NCBI RefSeq assembly: GCF_018139685.1 | Contig: NZ_JAGSPN010000001.1 | Span: 620,001 to 684,000, forward strand | Length of the DNA stretch: 64,000 nucleotides | DNA from: Cognatundibacterium luofuense | Lineage (GTDB): Bacteria > Pseudomonadota > Gammaproteobacteria > Burkholderiales > Burkholderiaceae_D | Reading direction: 5' to 3' | Part shown: one piece after another, positions 24,849 to 34,177 of the stretch | Position numbering within the stretch: the stretch's first letter is position 1 | Layout of the letters: each line of letters opens with the position of its first letter | The notes under the pieces: generated by a model | Told to the model about the DNA's origin: nothing | The model's input: only the letters and a program-made list of their open reading frames with translations | Databases searched by the model: none | Position numbers and translations under genes: made by a program

Positions 24849-24856
24849 AGCGCTTT
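24829..24856. terminator. Bidirectional terminator overlapping the LuxR-type stop codon
   Basis: Perfect 11-bp inverted repeat AAAGCGCTTCA/TGAAGCGCTTT with loop ATGCAC. The TGA stop of the upstream gene is the first codon of the right arm. It separates this gene from the convergent VOC-family gene. Confidence 0.75.
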
Positions 24857-24870
24857 GTCATCGTGCTTGC

Positions 24871-25239
24871 TTACGCCGCAGGATGGAAGATGCGAATACG
24901 GTGACCATCCGGATCAGCAGTCACGCAGGTAAAGCCGAAGTCCATGTCTTGCGGCGCTTGCAGTACCGGCAGTGTCAGGGTTTGCCAGCGTGCGAACTCG
25001 GTATTCACAGCAGCCTGACTGTCCAGCATCAGACATAATTCAGTGGCACCGGCAGCTTGCTGACTGGCCGGTTGCACCGCAGCCTGTTTCCATAAACCCA
25101 GTCTGGTACCGTCAGCCAGCGCAAACAGGGCAAAGCCAGGGCTGGCTTCCAGTGGTGCTGTTTGCAACAGTTGCGCGTACCATTCAGCACTGCGTTGCGG
25201 GTCGTTCACATAAAACAGCAGATAAGTAGATGCAGACAT
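24871..25239 (-). CDS. VOC/glyoxalase-superfamily protein
   Basis: 122 residues, one vicinal-oxygen-chelate domain: YLLFYVNDPQRSAEWYAQLL at the start and FGFTCVTADPDGHRIRIFHP at the end. Start ATG 25239 is supported by AGGAG 6-7 bp upstream. It is the last gene of the minus-strand run from uppP. The metal-ligand set is incomplete for glyoxalase I, so an antibiotic-resistance or dioxygenase-like binding role is as likely. It lies 66 bp beyond the WYL regulator, which may control it. Confidence 0.78.
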   Translation of the reverse strand: MSASTYLLFYVNDPQRSAEWYAQLLQTAPLEASPGFALFALADGTRLGLWKQAAVQPASQQAAGATELCLMLDSQAAVNTEFARWQTLTLPVLQAPQDMDFGFTCVTADPDGHRIRIFHPAA

Positions 25240-25305
25240 GATTTCTCCTGGTGTTGGTGGTGCCGAAATGGCACCGGACAAACAACATCATGCCTGTGGC
25301 TTGTG

Positions 25306-26001
25306 TCAGTTTTTGTCAGTAGTGATGCCTTGCTGGTCGCGCCAGCGTTGCAAAAGTTGAGAACGCGATGCCGGATAGTGTTCATCCAGGCGATGCAGAC
25401 CTGCGATGCGGTCGGTACGGAAGTGGCGGAAATCCTGCCGCAATTCACACCATGCCACTAACACCCGTATGTTGTCGAAGAATGCCAGCGCAAACGGCCA
25501 CAGGCAGCGCTCACTGCTGCGCTGTTTTTCATCCTGATACTGAATGCGGATACGGTTTTGCTGGCGTATCGCCAGCCGGATTTCAGCCAGCCATTGTTCG
25601 CCACCGGGATTGTCGAATGCCGGGCCGATCAGTAAGCCACTGGTTTCCAGTTCCCGCTTTGCTTCAGCGGGCAATACTGCGGCAATTTTTGCCAGTGCAT
25701 TGCGCGCAGCCAGCGCCAGCCGCGGATCACCACGGTCACAAACCCAGCGTATGCCCAGCGCCAGTGCTTCGGTTTCTTCGGTGTCGAACATCAGCGGCGG
25801 CAGCGTGGAGCCGGGGCGCAGCACATAGCCAGTACCGGCACTGCCTTCAATTTTTGCCCCCTGTCGTTGCAGGGCAGCGATATCGCGATACACGCTGCGC
25901 ACGCTGATACCCAGTTCGCTTGCGAGCTGTTGCGCCGTGATCGCATAACGGTGGCGGCGCAGTATCTGCATCAGATCGAGCAAGCGTTCTGCGCGTGACA
26001 T
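25306..26001 (-). CDS. YafY-type HTH/WYL-domain transcriptional regulator
   Basis: 231 residues. The N-terminal HTH_11 domain reads RAERLLDLMQILRRHRYAIT and LGISVRSVYRDIAALQRQGA. A WYL domain begins near residue 140 (IRLAIRQQNRIRIQYQDEKQ) and includes WPFALAFFDNIRVLVAWCEL and FRHFRTDRIAGL. WYL proteins usually sense nucleic acids or small ligands, but this one is of the small metabolic YafY type. Its start lies one base past the recQ stop, so it is co-transcribed with recQ, uppP and the VOC gene. Confidence 0.88.
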   Translation of the reverse strand: MSRAERLLDLMQILRRHRYAITAQQLASELGISVRSVYRDIAALQRQGAKIEGSAGTGYVLRPGSTLPPLMFDTEETEALALGIRWVCDRGDPRLALAARNALAKIAAVLPAEAKRELETSGLLIGPAFDNPGGEQWLAEIRLAIRQQNRIRIQYQDEKQRSSERCLWPFALAFFDNIRVLVAWCELRQDFRHFRTDRIAGLHRLDEHYPASRSQLLQRWRDQQGITTDKN

Positions 26002-26002
26002 C

Positions 26003-27868
26003 TTAATCCTCGCCGGAAGGGCAGGTCATTTTCAGGATGGCTGTGCCGTAGCTTTCCAGCTTTTTATCACCGACACCGGAAACGCCGCGCAATGCTTCGA
26101 GTGTTTGCGGGCAACTGCGCGCAATTTCACGCAGTGTCGCATCAGGGAAAATCACATACGCCGGTACATTGTGTTCACGTGCGGTTTCCACCCGCCACCA
26201 GCGCAGTTTTTCAAACATGGCCTGCTGTTCGCTGTTCAGTTCAGTTTCTGCAAAGTCGCTCGCAGACTGGCGTTTATGTTTGACGGCTTTCGCTGCCTTC
26301 TGATACTGGCGCAGACGGATTTTTTCTTCGCCTTTGAGCACAGGGCGCGCAGCTTCGGTCAGACGCAGCGCACTGTAATGTTCGTAATCGACCATGACAA
26401 AGCCAAGTGCAATCAGCTGGCGCAGAATCGCGCGCCATTCCGCTTCGCTTTTGTCGATGCCGATACCGAATACGGTCAGCTCATGATGCCGCCATTGCTG
26501 AACGCGCTCCGTTTCCTGCGCACGTAAAACGTCGATTACATGACCGGCTGCAAATTGCTGACCAACACGGTAAATGGTCGACAGCAGCTTTTGCGCTGCG
26601 ACCGTGCCGTCAAATGAGGTTGGCGGTTGCAGGCAGGTATCGCAGTTGCCACAGGGGTCGGATGCCTGCCCGAAATAGCCGAGCATATGCACACGGCGGC
26701 AGCTCAGGGTTTCGCACAGTGCGATCATCGCATCCAGTTTTTCACCGAGTACGCGTTTGTGCAGGTCGCTGGCTTCGGATTCTTCTATCATGCGGCGCTG
26801 CATGACGACGTCCTGCAAACCATAGGCCATCCATGCATTCGCGGTTGCACCGTCGCGTCCGGCGCGACCGGTTTCCTGATAATAACCTTCTATGCTTTTC
26901 GGTAAATCCAGATGCGCAACAAAACGCACATCCGGTTTATCAATTCCCATACCAAACGCAATGGTGGCGCACATCACAATGCCATCTTCGCGCAGAAAGC
27001 GGGACTGGTTCGATGTGCGTTCCTGCAATTCCATGCCAGCGTGATAGGCGAGGGCAGGAATGCCGTGCTCATTCAGAAACGCGGCAGTTTCTTCCGTTTT
27101 TTTGCGCGACAGGCAATACACAATGCCGGCGTCGCCTTTGTGCTGCGCTTCGATAAAGTCCAGCAATTGCTTACGTCCGTTGGCTTTTTCAACGATCTGG
27201 TAGCGGATATTCGGGCGGTCAAACGATGCGACAAACTGCAGCGCATTTTCCAGCTGCAGATGCGAAATAATTTCCTGCCGCGTTTGCTGATCCGCAGTCG
27301 CGGTTAAGGCGATGCGCGGGATATCCGGAAAGCGTTCATGCAGCACCGACAGGCGCATGTATTCAGGACGGAAATCATGGCCCCACTGTGAAACGCAGTG
27401 GGCTTCATCAATCGCAAACAAGGCAATCGGTGTGATTTCCAGTACTTCCAGACAACGCTGGGTCAGCAAGCGTTCCGGTGCGATGTACACCAGATCGACT
27501 GAGCCTTCGCGCATACGGCGTTCGACTTCCAGAATTTCATCGAAGCTTTGTGTGGAGTTCAGAAAGGCGGCACGAACGCCGACTTCTTCCAGTGCATCAA
27601 CCTGGTCCTGCATCAGTGCGATGAGCGGTGATACAACGATGCCGACGCCTTTGCGCAGCAGCGCGGGAATCTGATAACACAGGGATTTACCACCGCCGGT
27701 GGGCATCAGCACCAGTGCATCGCCGCCGCGGGCGACATGGCCGACAATTTGTGCCTGCTGCGAACGGAAGGCCGGATAGCCGAATACCGTTTGCAGCAGA
27801 TGCAAGGCTTGCTGTGACAGTGCGTCGTCTGGCACGGCAGTGTGTAGCGGAGAAGCGGAATCAGTCAC
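26003..27868 (-). CDS. recQ: ATP-dependent DNA helicase RecQ
   Basis: 3'-5' DNA helicase of the RecF recombination pathway, 621 residues. Walker A is [15 protein letters not shown], Walker [21 protein letters not shown], with [10 protein letters not shown] as motif VI. The zinc-binding cysteines occur in [11 protein letters not shown] and [10 protein letters not shown], followed by a winged helix and an HRDC domain near the C-terminus ([20 protein letters not shown]). All RecQ modules are present. Only 6 bp separate it from uppP upstream, and it almost touches the WYL gene. Confidence 0.96.
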   Translation of the reverse strand: MTDSASPLHTAVPDDALSQQALHLLQTVFGYPAFRSQQAQIVGHVARGGDALVLMPTGGGKSLCYQIPALLRKGVGIVVSPLIALMQDQVDALEEVGVRAAFLNSTQSFDEILEVERRMREGSVDLVYIAPERLLTQRCLEVLEITPIALFAIDEAHCVSQWGHDFRPEYMRLSVLHERFPDIPRIALTATADQQTRQEIISHLQLENALQFVASFDRPNIRYQIVEKANGRKQLLDFIEAQHKGDAGIVYCLSRKKTEETAAFLNEHGIPALAYHAGMELQERTSNQSRFLREDGIVMCATIAFGMGIDKPDVRFVAHLDLPKSIEGYYQETGRAGRDGATANAWMAYGLQDVVMQRRMIEESEASDLHKRVLGEKLDAMIALCETLSCRRVHMLGYFGQASDPCGNCDTCLQPPTSFDGTVAAQKLLSTIYRVGQQFAAGHVIDVLRAQETERVQQWRHHELTVFGIGIDKSEAEWRAILRQLIALGFVMVDYEHYSALRLTEAARPVLKGEEKIRLRQYQKAAKAVKHKRQSASDFAETELNSEQQAMFEKLRWWRVETAREHNVPAYVIFPDATLREIARSCPQTLEALRGVSGVGDKKLESYGTAILKMTCPSGED

Positions 27869-27874
27869 TGCAGC

Positions 27875-28720
27875 TTAATCAACCCAGTTAATCACACCAG
27901 TGTAAGCCGTAATCAGAATCATGATACCGAACGCAATACGGTACCAGGCGAAAACGCGGAAATCATGCGAGCTGATGTAGCGCAGCAACCAGCGCACACA
28001 AAAGAATGCAGAAATAAACGCGGCCACGGAACCGAGGCCAAACATCGGCAAATCTGCCACCGACAAATCATTGCGCGCTTTGTACAGCGAGTACACCGTC
28101 GCACCCAGCAGGGTAGGAATCGCGAGGAAGAAAGAGAATTCAGTGGCAGCTTTACGGGACAGACCAAACAGCATGCCACCGATAATAGTCGCGCCGGAAC
28201 GGCTGGTACCCGGTACCAGCGCAAATGCCTGCGCCAGACCGACTTTGACCGCGTCGGCAATCGTCATGTCATCCACGGACTGAATGCGAGCCTTTGAATC
28301 ATCCAGTGCCGGTTTGCCATCCTGACGGCGCTCCACCCACAAAATAATCAGGCCACCGATGATGAAAGCCATCGCTACCGGTACCGGTGCAAACAAATGG
28401 GCTTTAATGCTTTTGGAAAACAGTACCCCCAGCAATGCTGCAGGTAAAAATGCGATGAATAATTTCAGCGCAAACATGCGTGCTTTCGGGTCGGAACCCA
28501 GTCCCAGCAAAACGCTGGCAATTTTTTTTCGGTATTCCCAGCAAACCGCAAAAATAGCACCAGCTTGTATCACAATCTCAAACACTTTCTGTGTTTCACC
28601 AGTAAAGTCCAGCAGACTGCCTGCCAGAATCAGATGACCGGTGGAGGAAATCGGAAGGAATTCGGTCAGGCCTTCCACGATGCCCATAATGATGACTTTG
28701 ATTGCGAGTATCAGATCCAT
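27875..28720 (-). CDS. uppP: Undecaprenyl-diphosphate phosphatase
   Basis: Integral membrane enzyme (BacA family) that recycles undecaprenyl pyrophosphate for peptidoglycan and O-antigen export; also gives bacitracin resistance. 281 residues from ATG 28720, with about seven or eight hydrophobic helices. Motif 1 is [20 protein letters not shown] with the conserved Glu and Ser, and motif 2 is [17 protein letters not shown] with the catalytic Arg. The longer reading to 28795 is not supported. It heads the minus-strand operon uppP-recQ-WYL-VOC. Confidence 0.95.
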   Translation of the reverse strand: MDLILAIKVIIMGIVEGLTEFLPISSTGHLILAGSLLDFTGETQKVFEIVIQAGAIFAVCWEYRKKIASVLLGLGSDPKARMFALKLFIAFLPAALLGVLFSKSIKAHLFAPVPVAMAFIIGGLIILWVERRQDGKPALDDSKARIQSVDDMTIADAVKVGLAQAFALVPGTSRSGATIIGGMLFGLSRKAATEFSFFLAIPTLLGATVYSLYKARNDLSVADLPMFGLGSVAAFISAFFCVRWLLRYISSHDFRVFAWYRIAFGIMILITAYTGVINWVD

Positions 28721-28993
28721 TTGCGTTTGCCAGAAAGGTTGGAAAAAATAAAACGGCTCGAAGCTTACCATGCCGCTATGCCCGCTGGCACACAAAAACC
28801 TGTGTAAGACGGCACCTGTTTTGCTGAAGTTTGTTGCCTGACGGGGCGGGGGAAATAGCGATGCCTAAAAAATGGGCAGGAATTTTCAGTGAAAAGTACT
28901 GCTTATTGCTACCTTGTGAATTCGGTTTGAGTAATGTGCTTTGATCGACAATACTTTTTGAACCAGTACATGCATACCGACCAGGAGACGACG

Positions 28994-29485
28994 ATGGACC
29001 GCAGCGATCATTTCAGCTCAGCAACTTCATTCACCGAACCGGCCGCCGCAGACCAGCCAGCGGTCGCCGCGATAGCGAACAGTTTTCAGGGTTTCAGCGA
29101 GCAAACGGAAATTCGCTCCGGTACACCTGCGCAACTTGGTGCGTATCGCTTTCAGTTGTCTCCGCTACAATCAACCCGCAGTATGCTGATGCAGGTTGAG
29201 CGGGATGGCGAAACAATCATTCATGCCCCGTTGCCATTACAGTTTGCCAGGGGCGAATTGCACAGCGCCAGTATTCGTATCCGCGGTGCAGAATATTTAC
29301 TGCTGGCGGTCAGTTCTGCTTCCCGGGCGATACAAAGCAGTAAGCGCTGGTTTGCCATGTTCCGTGCCGATGGCAGCAAAGTCTGCGCAACGCCGGTCAG
29401 CGGTGCATTATCAGCGATCGTGCCGACCGGTGACGGGATCGCGTTGCATTTCAATGGCGGTGCAAGTATGAAAATCCGGGTCTGA
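28994..29485 (+). CDS. Hypothetical protein
   Basis: 163 residues from ATG 28994, chosen because AGGAG lies 6 bp upstream; in-frame Met codons at 28934 and 28970 would extend it. No family is recognised. The first ~45 residues are Ala/Ser/Thr-rich and look disordered. The rest alternates hydrophobic and polar residues (YRFQLSPLQSTRSMLMQV, IRIRGAEYLLLAVSSASR) and suggests a small beta-rich domain. There is no signal peptide. It is a single-gene unit between a divergent operon and a strong terminator. Confidence 0.6.
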   Translation: MDRSDHFSSATSFTEPAAADQPAVAAIANSFQGFSEQTEIRSGTPAQLGAYRFQLSPLQSTRSMLMQVERDGETIIHAPLPLQFARGELHSASIRIRGAEYLLLAVSSASRAIQSSKRWFAMFRADGSKVCATPVSGALSAIVPTGDGIALHFNGGASMKIRV

Positions 29486-29513
29486 GTCAGAATACACTGC
29501 AATTCCTTCAGAT

Positions 29514-29541
29514 ACAGGGAGCCACAGGCTCCCTGTTTTAT
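29514..29541 (+). terminator. Rho-independent terminator after the hypothetical gene
   Basis: Perfect 10-bp stem ACAGGGAGCC/GGCTCCCTGT with loop ACA and a TTTATTTG tail. Confidence 0.85.
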
Positions 29542-29649
29542 TTGCTGCTTCGGCAAGGGTTTTCTGCAGTCCGTTCCTTTAAACCGTCAGTCTGTCGCAA
29601 ACACATGGTGTTGTGCCGCTTTGTTTGACATGATCCAACCCGTCTGCGC

Positions 29650-29678
29650 TTGACGCTGTATGCGGCAGGAATTACATT
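29650..29678 (+). promoter_or_regulatory. Candidate sigma-70 promoter of the TetR-PCMT-rhodanese-TolC region
   Basis: TTGACG, 17-bp spacer, TACATT. The -10 element overlaps the palindrome at 29677. Confidence 0.5.
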
Positions 29679-29698
29679 ACTGACTCAAGAGTAAGTTA
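29677..29698. promoter_or_regulatory. Palindromic operator candidate for the TetR regulator
   Basis: 22-bp palindrome centred on AA, arms TTACTGACTC and (reverse complement) TAACTTACTC, agreeing at 8 of 10 positions. It sits between the -10 box and the TetR start, a place typical for self-repression. Confidence 0.5.
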
Positions 29699-29715
29699 TT
29701 TTTACCGGGTCTTTT

Positions 29716-30351
29716 ATGTCTTTTCCTTGCAAGCCAAAGTGGGAGCGGCGCAAAGAAGCGCGTCCTCAGGAGTTGCTGTCAGCGGCGCTGGATTTATTTG
29801 TCGAGCGCGGCTTTGCCGCAACCCGGCTGGATGATGTGGCAAAAGCCGCAGGCGTCTCTAAGGGTACCTTGTATTTGTATTATTCGAGCAAGGAAGAATT
29901 ATTTAAAGCTGTTGTGCGTAATGGCATGGTGCCGCTGATCGGGGAAGCTGAGTCGATGGTGGATTCATTTACCGGCACAACAGAAGAGTTGTTTCGCACG
30001 CTGATGCGTACCTGGTGGGATAGCGTCGGTAATACGAAGTTATCAGGTTTGCCGAAACTGATGATGGCGGAAGCCGGTAATTTTCCGGAGTTGTCTGCTT
30101 TCTATCAGGAAGAAGTGATTGAACGCGGTGAGCGTATGGTTGCCAGCATGTTGCGCCGGGGTATGGAGCGCAAGGAAATCCGTGATGTTGATCTGGAAAT
30201 TGATGCACGCTTGCTGATTTCACCGATGATCATGATGATGATGTGGAAACATTCAACCGGTGTTTGCAAAGTGGATCCGGACAAGCTGGACGACTATCTG
30301 GCGCACTATATTGAACTGGCTTTGCATGGCTTGCGCCCGCTGGATTGCTGA
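29716..30351 (+). CDS. TetR/AcrR-family transcriptional regulator
   Basis: 211 residues. The N-terminal DNA-binding domain (residues ~12-65) reads QELLSAALDLFVERGFAATR, then DVAKAAGVSKGTLYLYYSSK. The C-terminal ligand domain is of the TetR_C type found with AcrR-like repressors (FRTLMRTWWDSVGNTKLSG, PKLMMAEAGNFPELSAFY). It lies upstream of a TolC-family outer-membrane protein, as in efflux regulation. A palindrome at its own promoter suggests autoregulation. The inducing ligand is unknown. Confidence 0.9.
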   Translation: MSFPCKPKWERRKEARPQELLSAALDLFVERGFAATRLDDVAKAAGVSKGTLYLYYSSKEELFKAVVRNGMVPLIGEAESMVDSFTGTTEELFRTLMRTWWDSVGNTKLSGLPKLMMAEAGNFPELSAFYQEEVIERGERMVASMLRRGMERKEIRDVDLEIDARLLISPMIMMMMWKHSTGVCKVDPDKLDDYLAHYIELALHGLRPLDC

Positions 30352-30472
30352 ACAGCGTTTAACTGCGCTGCTGATGTGACAGGAAATACAGAGAAAGCTG
30401 GGAATTCGCCCCTGTGCGGGCATGGCCTTTGCTAAAATGCGGGTTCCCTTAATTTATGCACCGAGTGAAGAA

Positions 30473-31126
30473 ATGAATATCGAACAAGCCCGTTTCAACA
30501 TGATTGAGCAGCAAATCCGTCCATGGAACGTTCTGGATAAAGATGTGCTGGACATGCTGCTCGTGGTGAAGCGTGAGAATTATTTCCCTGAAGAGCAGAA
30601 ATCGATGGCGTTCTTTGATACAGAACTGCCACTGCCGGGCGGACATAAAGCGATGTTCCCGCGTGTGGAAGCGCGTGTTATGCAGGAAGTGCTCGTCAAA
30701 AAGCAAGAATCTGTTCTGTTGCTGGGCGCAGCATCCGGTTATCTGGCAGCATTGCTGGCACATGCTGGTCGCCACGTCACTGTGCTGGAAGCGGATGCAG
30801 GTCTGAAAGCGCTGGCGGAAAAAAATCTGGCTGCTGATGGCGTGCGTAACGTAACAGTACTGAATGTGAATGGCCTGACCGCTGAACAATCCGGTCGCTT
30901 CGATGTGATCGTTGTCGCCGGTGGTCTGAATCAGTTGCCTGAACAACTGCAAAAGCAACTGAATAACGGTGGCCGCTTGCTGGCATTTGTCGGCGAATTA
31001 CCAATGATGCGTGCGTTGCTGATTACCCGTGAGTCTGACACCGCGTTCAGCCGCAAGGAAGTGTTTGATACCGTGCTGCCACTGCTGCCGGGCGCAACAC
31101 CAGCTTCTAAATTCAGTTTCTGACAG
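30473..31126 (+). CDS. Protein-L-isoaspartate O-methyltransferase-like protein
   Basis: 217 residues from ATG 30473. The family start ARFNMIEQQIRPWNVLDKDV and PLPGGHKAMFPRVEARVMQE are conserved, and the SAM-binding motif is LLLGAASGYLAALLAHAG. Compared with classical Pcm the nucleotide loop is degenerate (GAASGYLAALLA rather than GTGSGYQ), so repair activity on isoaspartate is uncertain; this shorter family usually sits beside rhodanese and TolC genes in this bacterial group, as recalled. An upstream in-frame Met at 30422 is rejected. It lies 15 bp before the rhodanese gene. Confidence 0.82.
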
Positions 31127-31141
31127 AAAGTAAAACCGTCC

Positions 31142-31465
31142 ATGCAACACATTACAGCTACTGAGCTGGCCGCCTGGCTGGCGGATTCGCAAAGAAAAAC
31201 ACCGGTTTTACTGGATGTCAGGGAACCAGCAGAGTATGAGACCTGTCATATTGCCAACGTACAACTGATGCCGATGCGTACCGTGCCGGTGCGTATGAAT
31301 GAACTGGATCAGGACGCCGAGATTGTTTGTATCTGCCATCACGGTGGTCGCAGCATGCAGGTCGCACATTTTCTGATCGCTCAGGGATTTGCGAATGTCT
31401 GGAACATGACCGGTGGTGTGCATGCGTGGGCGTTGCAGGTCGACCCTTCAATGCCGACTTATTAA
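31142..31465 (+). CDS. Rhodanese-like sulfurtransferase domain protein
   Basis: 107 residues, single rhodanese domain. LLDVREPAEYETCHI is the CH2A region, and the active-site loop is CICHHGGRSMQVA with a candidate catalytic Cys, followed by FANVWNMTGGVHAWA. It is cytoplasmic. GlpE/PspE-like single-domain enzymes transfer sulfane sulfur from thiosulfate to an acceptor; the acceptor here is unknown. It is tightly placed between the PCMT-like and TolC-family genes. Confidence 0.9.
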   Translation: MQHITATELAAWLADSQRKTPVLLDVREPAEYETCHIANVQLMPMRTVPVRMNELDQDAEIVCICHHGGRSMQVAHFLIAQGFANVWNMTGGVHAWALQVDPSMPTY

Positions 31466-31489
31466 TTTTACTTTTAGACGGAGCGTTAC

Positions 31490-32809
31490 ATGCGTAAGCC
31501 TTTGATTGCGACTTTGCTCGCAAGTGCTTTTTTCAGTCTGCAGGCGCAGGCAACGGATTTGCTGCAAGTGTATAAAGATGCACTTGCAAATGATGCGACG
31601 TTTGCCAGTGCCCGTTCTGCATTGAGCGCAGGCCAGGAAAAATACGTACAGGGACGCTCCGGTTTGCTGCCGACCATTGGTCTCAGCGGCAGCGATATCC
31701 GTACTAACAGCACTTTGCAAAGCGACTTGCCGGTTCCTGACCGCAGTGTTACTTCATACAGCAATTCGGTGAGTCTGAGTCTGTCGCAGCCGCTGTTTCG
31801 CTGGGCGAACTGGCAGCAATATGAGCAAGGCAAATTGTCAGTTGCCATCAGCGAAGCACAGTTCGCACAGGCAAGTCAGGATCTGATTCTGCGCGTGGCA
31901 CAGGCTTACTTTGATGTACTCGCATCGCAGGATACGCTGGAAACACTGAAGGCGCAGAAAACTGCGATTTCTGAACAGCTGGCATCTGCAAAACGCAATT
32001 TCGAAGTGGGTACGGCGACCATTACTGATACTCACGAAGCGCAGGCGCGTTACGATCTGGCAACGGCGCAGGAACTGGCGGCGCAGAGTGATCTGGAAGT
32101 GAAAAAATCTGCATTACAGCAGATCATCGGCAAGCCTGCCGGTGCACTGTCAACGCTGAAACCGGCTGTGAAGCTGGCTTCTCCGGATCCGGTTGGCATT
32201 AATGACTGGGTCAGCGCAGCAGAGAAACAAAATTACGGTGTGACCGCATCGGAACTCAGTGTTGAGATTGCAAAGCGCACGATTCAGCTGAATCGCGCCG
32301 GACACTACCCGACCGTCGATCTGGTTGCATCATCTGGTCGTAGTTCTTCCGTTGCCGGTGCCAGCGGCAGCGGTGTATCTAAATCGAATTCGATTGGTAT
32401 TCAGTGGGCTGTTCCGATTTTTTCCGGCTTTGCTGTTGACAGCCGAGTCAAGGAAGCGATCGCGCTGGAAGAAAAAGCACGTAACGATCTGGAGGCAAAC
32501 CGCCGTGCGGCTGCACTGGGTGCGCGTCAGGCATATGCGGGCGTCACCAGTGGTCTGGCGCAGGTAAAAGCGTATGAAGCAGCGGAAATTTCCAGCCAGT
32601 CTGCGCTGGAATCCAACAAACTGGGTTATCAGGTTGGTGTACGTATCAATATCGATGTACTGAATGCGCAGCAACAGTTGTACACCACACGTCAGAATCT
32701 GGCGAAAGCCCGTTACGATACGATTCTGAATGGTTTGCGCCTGAAAGCTGCAGCGGGTTCTCTGAAAGAAGCTGACCTGAACGAAATCAATACCTTGCTG
32801 CAACAGTAA
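31490..32809 (+). CDS. TolC-family outer membrane channel protein
   Basis: 439 residues. The signal peptide is MRKPLIATLLASAFFSLQAQA, followed by the TolC/OEP repeats: DLLQVYKDALANDATFASAR at the first helix and VGVRINIDVLNAQQQLYTTR in the second repeat. The two-fold coiled-coil architecture of a trimeric export channel is evident. It would serve type I secretion or RND/MFS efflux, but no inner-membrane pump or adaptor gene is adjacent. It ends the plus-strand run that begins with the TetR regulator. Confidence 0.93.
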   Translation: MRKPLIATLLASAFFSLQAQATDLLQVYKDALANDATFASARSALSAGQEKYVQGRSGLLPTIGLSGSDIRTNSTLQSDLPVPDRSVTSYSNSVSLSLSQPLFRWANWQQYEQGKLSVAISEAQFAQASQDLILRVAQAYFDVLASQDTLETLKAQKTAISEQLASAKRNFEVGTATITDTHEAQARYDLATAQELAAQSDLEVKKSALQQIIGKPAGALSTLKPAVKLASPDPVGINDWVSAAEKQNYGVTASELSVEIAKRTIQLNRAGHYPTVDLVASSGRSSSVAGASGSGVSKSNSIGIQWAVPIFSGFAVDSRVKEAIALEEKARNDLEANRRAAALGARQAYAGVTSGLAQVKAYEAAEISSQSALESNKLGYQVGVRINIDVLNAQQQLYTTRQNLAKARYDTILNGLRLKAAAGSLKEADLNEINTLLQQ

Positions 32810-32840
32810 TTTTTCGTCTGTACCCTTGCCTGTGTTTGTA

Positions 32841-32871
32841 AAAAACGCCTCCGAGTGAGGCGTTTTTTTAT
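32841..32871 (+). terminator. Rho-independent terminator after the TolC-family gene
   Basis: Perfect 11-bp stem AAAAACGCCTC/GAGGCGTTTTT with loop CGAGT, then further T residues. The flanking A run lets it serve the convergent AraC-type gene too. Confidence 0.88.
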
Positions 32872-32873
32872 TA

Positions 32874-33713
32874 TTACATCACATAGAAAAGACGCTGGAA
32901 ATCCGGCGCGGCGATTCTGTACAGCCAGTAACCCGGATCATCGGAAGCGATTTTTTGCAGCAGTTGCGTCGGGCTGTGGCCAATCAGGCTGGCAAATTCT
33001 CTGGCCATATGTGCCTGATCGTAATAGCCGAATTCCTGCGCAATCTGTGTCAGTTCACCATGCTCAGGGCGATTGCTCAGCAGATGCAGCATGGAATAAC
33101 CATAACGTGACATGCGGCGTATATCTCGCAAGGGTAAACCGAATGCATCCATAATTCTTCTTTCGAGCTGGCGCTGACCAAAGCCTAAAGCCTCAGACAA
33201 ATCCACCATCGGAAAAAAAATTTTGTGTTGTGCCTTCATCAGTACGTCGGCAAACAAACCGGTTTTACTGTGTGGTAGTACAGCCAGCAAAAATGCCTGA
33301 AACGCAGCGAGACCATCGCTGACGCTGACTTGCTGACGACGGGCTTGTATCAGTGCTTCGCAGGCAGCAACCGGGAAAACTTCGTGCAATAACCGATAGG
33401 CACCAACCAGACCAGCTGGATGAATGTCACAGGCTTCATACAACACACCCGGTCGAAAGCAGACGGAGAACGCAACAGTGCCTGGTTGATAGCGGGTATG
33501 AAAATGTTCGATGAACGGACCGAGTAAATAAGCATCCGGAATCGGATGATATTCACCGTCGGGGCCGAGAATTTCACCACCGCCACGCAGAAAAAAATGC
33601 AGGGAAGGGCTCAGTGCGGCGGGGATATTGCCACTGCAGCCATCAAGATGCAGTACCAGTGTTGGCAGCAGCAGACTGGTTAGACGCGGATCCGGATCGG
33701 CAATTTGATACAT
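32874..33713 (-). CDS. AraC-family transcriptional regulator
   Basis: 279 residues from ATG 33713. The N-terminal ~170 residues form a cupin-like sensing domain of the DUF6597 style (SLHFFLRGGGEILGPDGEYH). The C-terminal AraC helix-turn-helix pair reads LGFGQRQLERRIMDAFGLPL and then QIAQEFGYYDQAHMAREFAS with HSPTQLLQ. It stands alone, convergent with the TolC-family gene. The effector is unknown. Confidence 0.85.
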   Translation of the reverse strand: MYQIADPDPRLTSLLLPTLVLHLDGCSGNIPAALSPSLHFFLRGGGEILGPDGEYHPIPDAYLLGPFIEHFHTRYQPGTVAFSVCFRPGVLYEACDIHPAGLVGAYRLLHEVFPVAACEALIQARRQQVSVSDGLAAFQAFLLAVLPHSKTGLFADVLMKAQHKIFFPMVDLSEALGFGQRQLERRIMDAFGLPLRDIRRMSRYGYSMLHLLSNRPEHGELTQIAQEFGYYDQAHMAREFASLIGHSPTQLLQKIASDDPGYWLYRIAAPDFQRLFYVM

Positions 33714-33804
33714 GACAGGCTGGCAGGTACATGCAGTGTAAACAGTCTGCCATGATCGCACAGAACACCGCAGGCTGGTATCTGTCCTGCGGTTTCAGTA
33801 AAGC

Positions 33805-34116
33805 TCAGCTGAGCCAGTGACGGGTCGCTGTTCCCAGATAATGTCCGATCAGGACGATGAAAGCAAACGGGATCAGGCCGGAAATTGTTTGCGACAGCAA
33901 ACGCGTAAACAGACCGAAACGCTCTGGCATCAGCGGAGCCATCATCCAGCTGCAGCCAAGAAAACAAATGCCGGCAGAAAACAAAAACAGCATGAATGCT
34001 ACGCCGTCAGGACGATACGGTGCAGAAAATGCGATCAGTCCGCACCAGATTATCCAGGTCGGCACCATGACCAGTATGGAACGCTGGCTGGTTTCCAGCC
34101 AATGAACAGTTTGCAT
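33805..34116 (-). CDS. Small multi-spanning membrane protein of unknown function
   Basis: 103 residues with about three hydrophobic helices (VMVPTWIIWCGLIAFSA, VAFMLFLFSAGICFLGCSWM, ISGLIPFAFIVLIGHYLG). No family is recognised. Start ATG 34116 is supported by AGGAG about 7 bp upstream. Neighbours are an AraC regulator and a nucleosidase-like gene on the same strand, with gaps of 91 and 61 bp. Confidence 0.65.
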   Translation of the reverse strand: MQTVHWLETSQRSILVMVPTWIIWCGLIAFSAPYRPDGVAFMLFLFSAGICFLGCSWMMAPLMPERFGLFTRLLSQTISGLIPFAFIVLIGHYLGTATRHWLS

Positions 34117-34177
34117 AAGAGTCTCCTTGCCGCTATCGTACACCGGTCTTGCCGTCGTGCCGGTTTCTTAACTGTAT

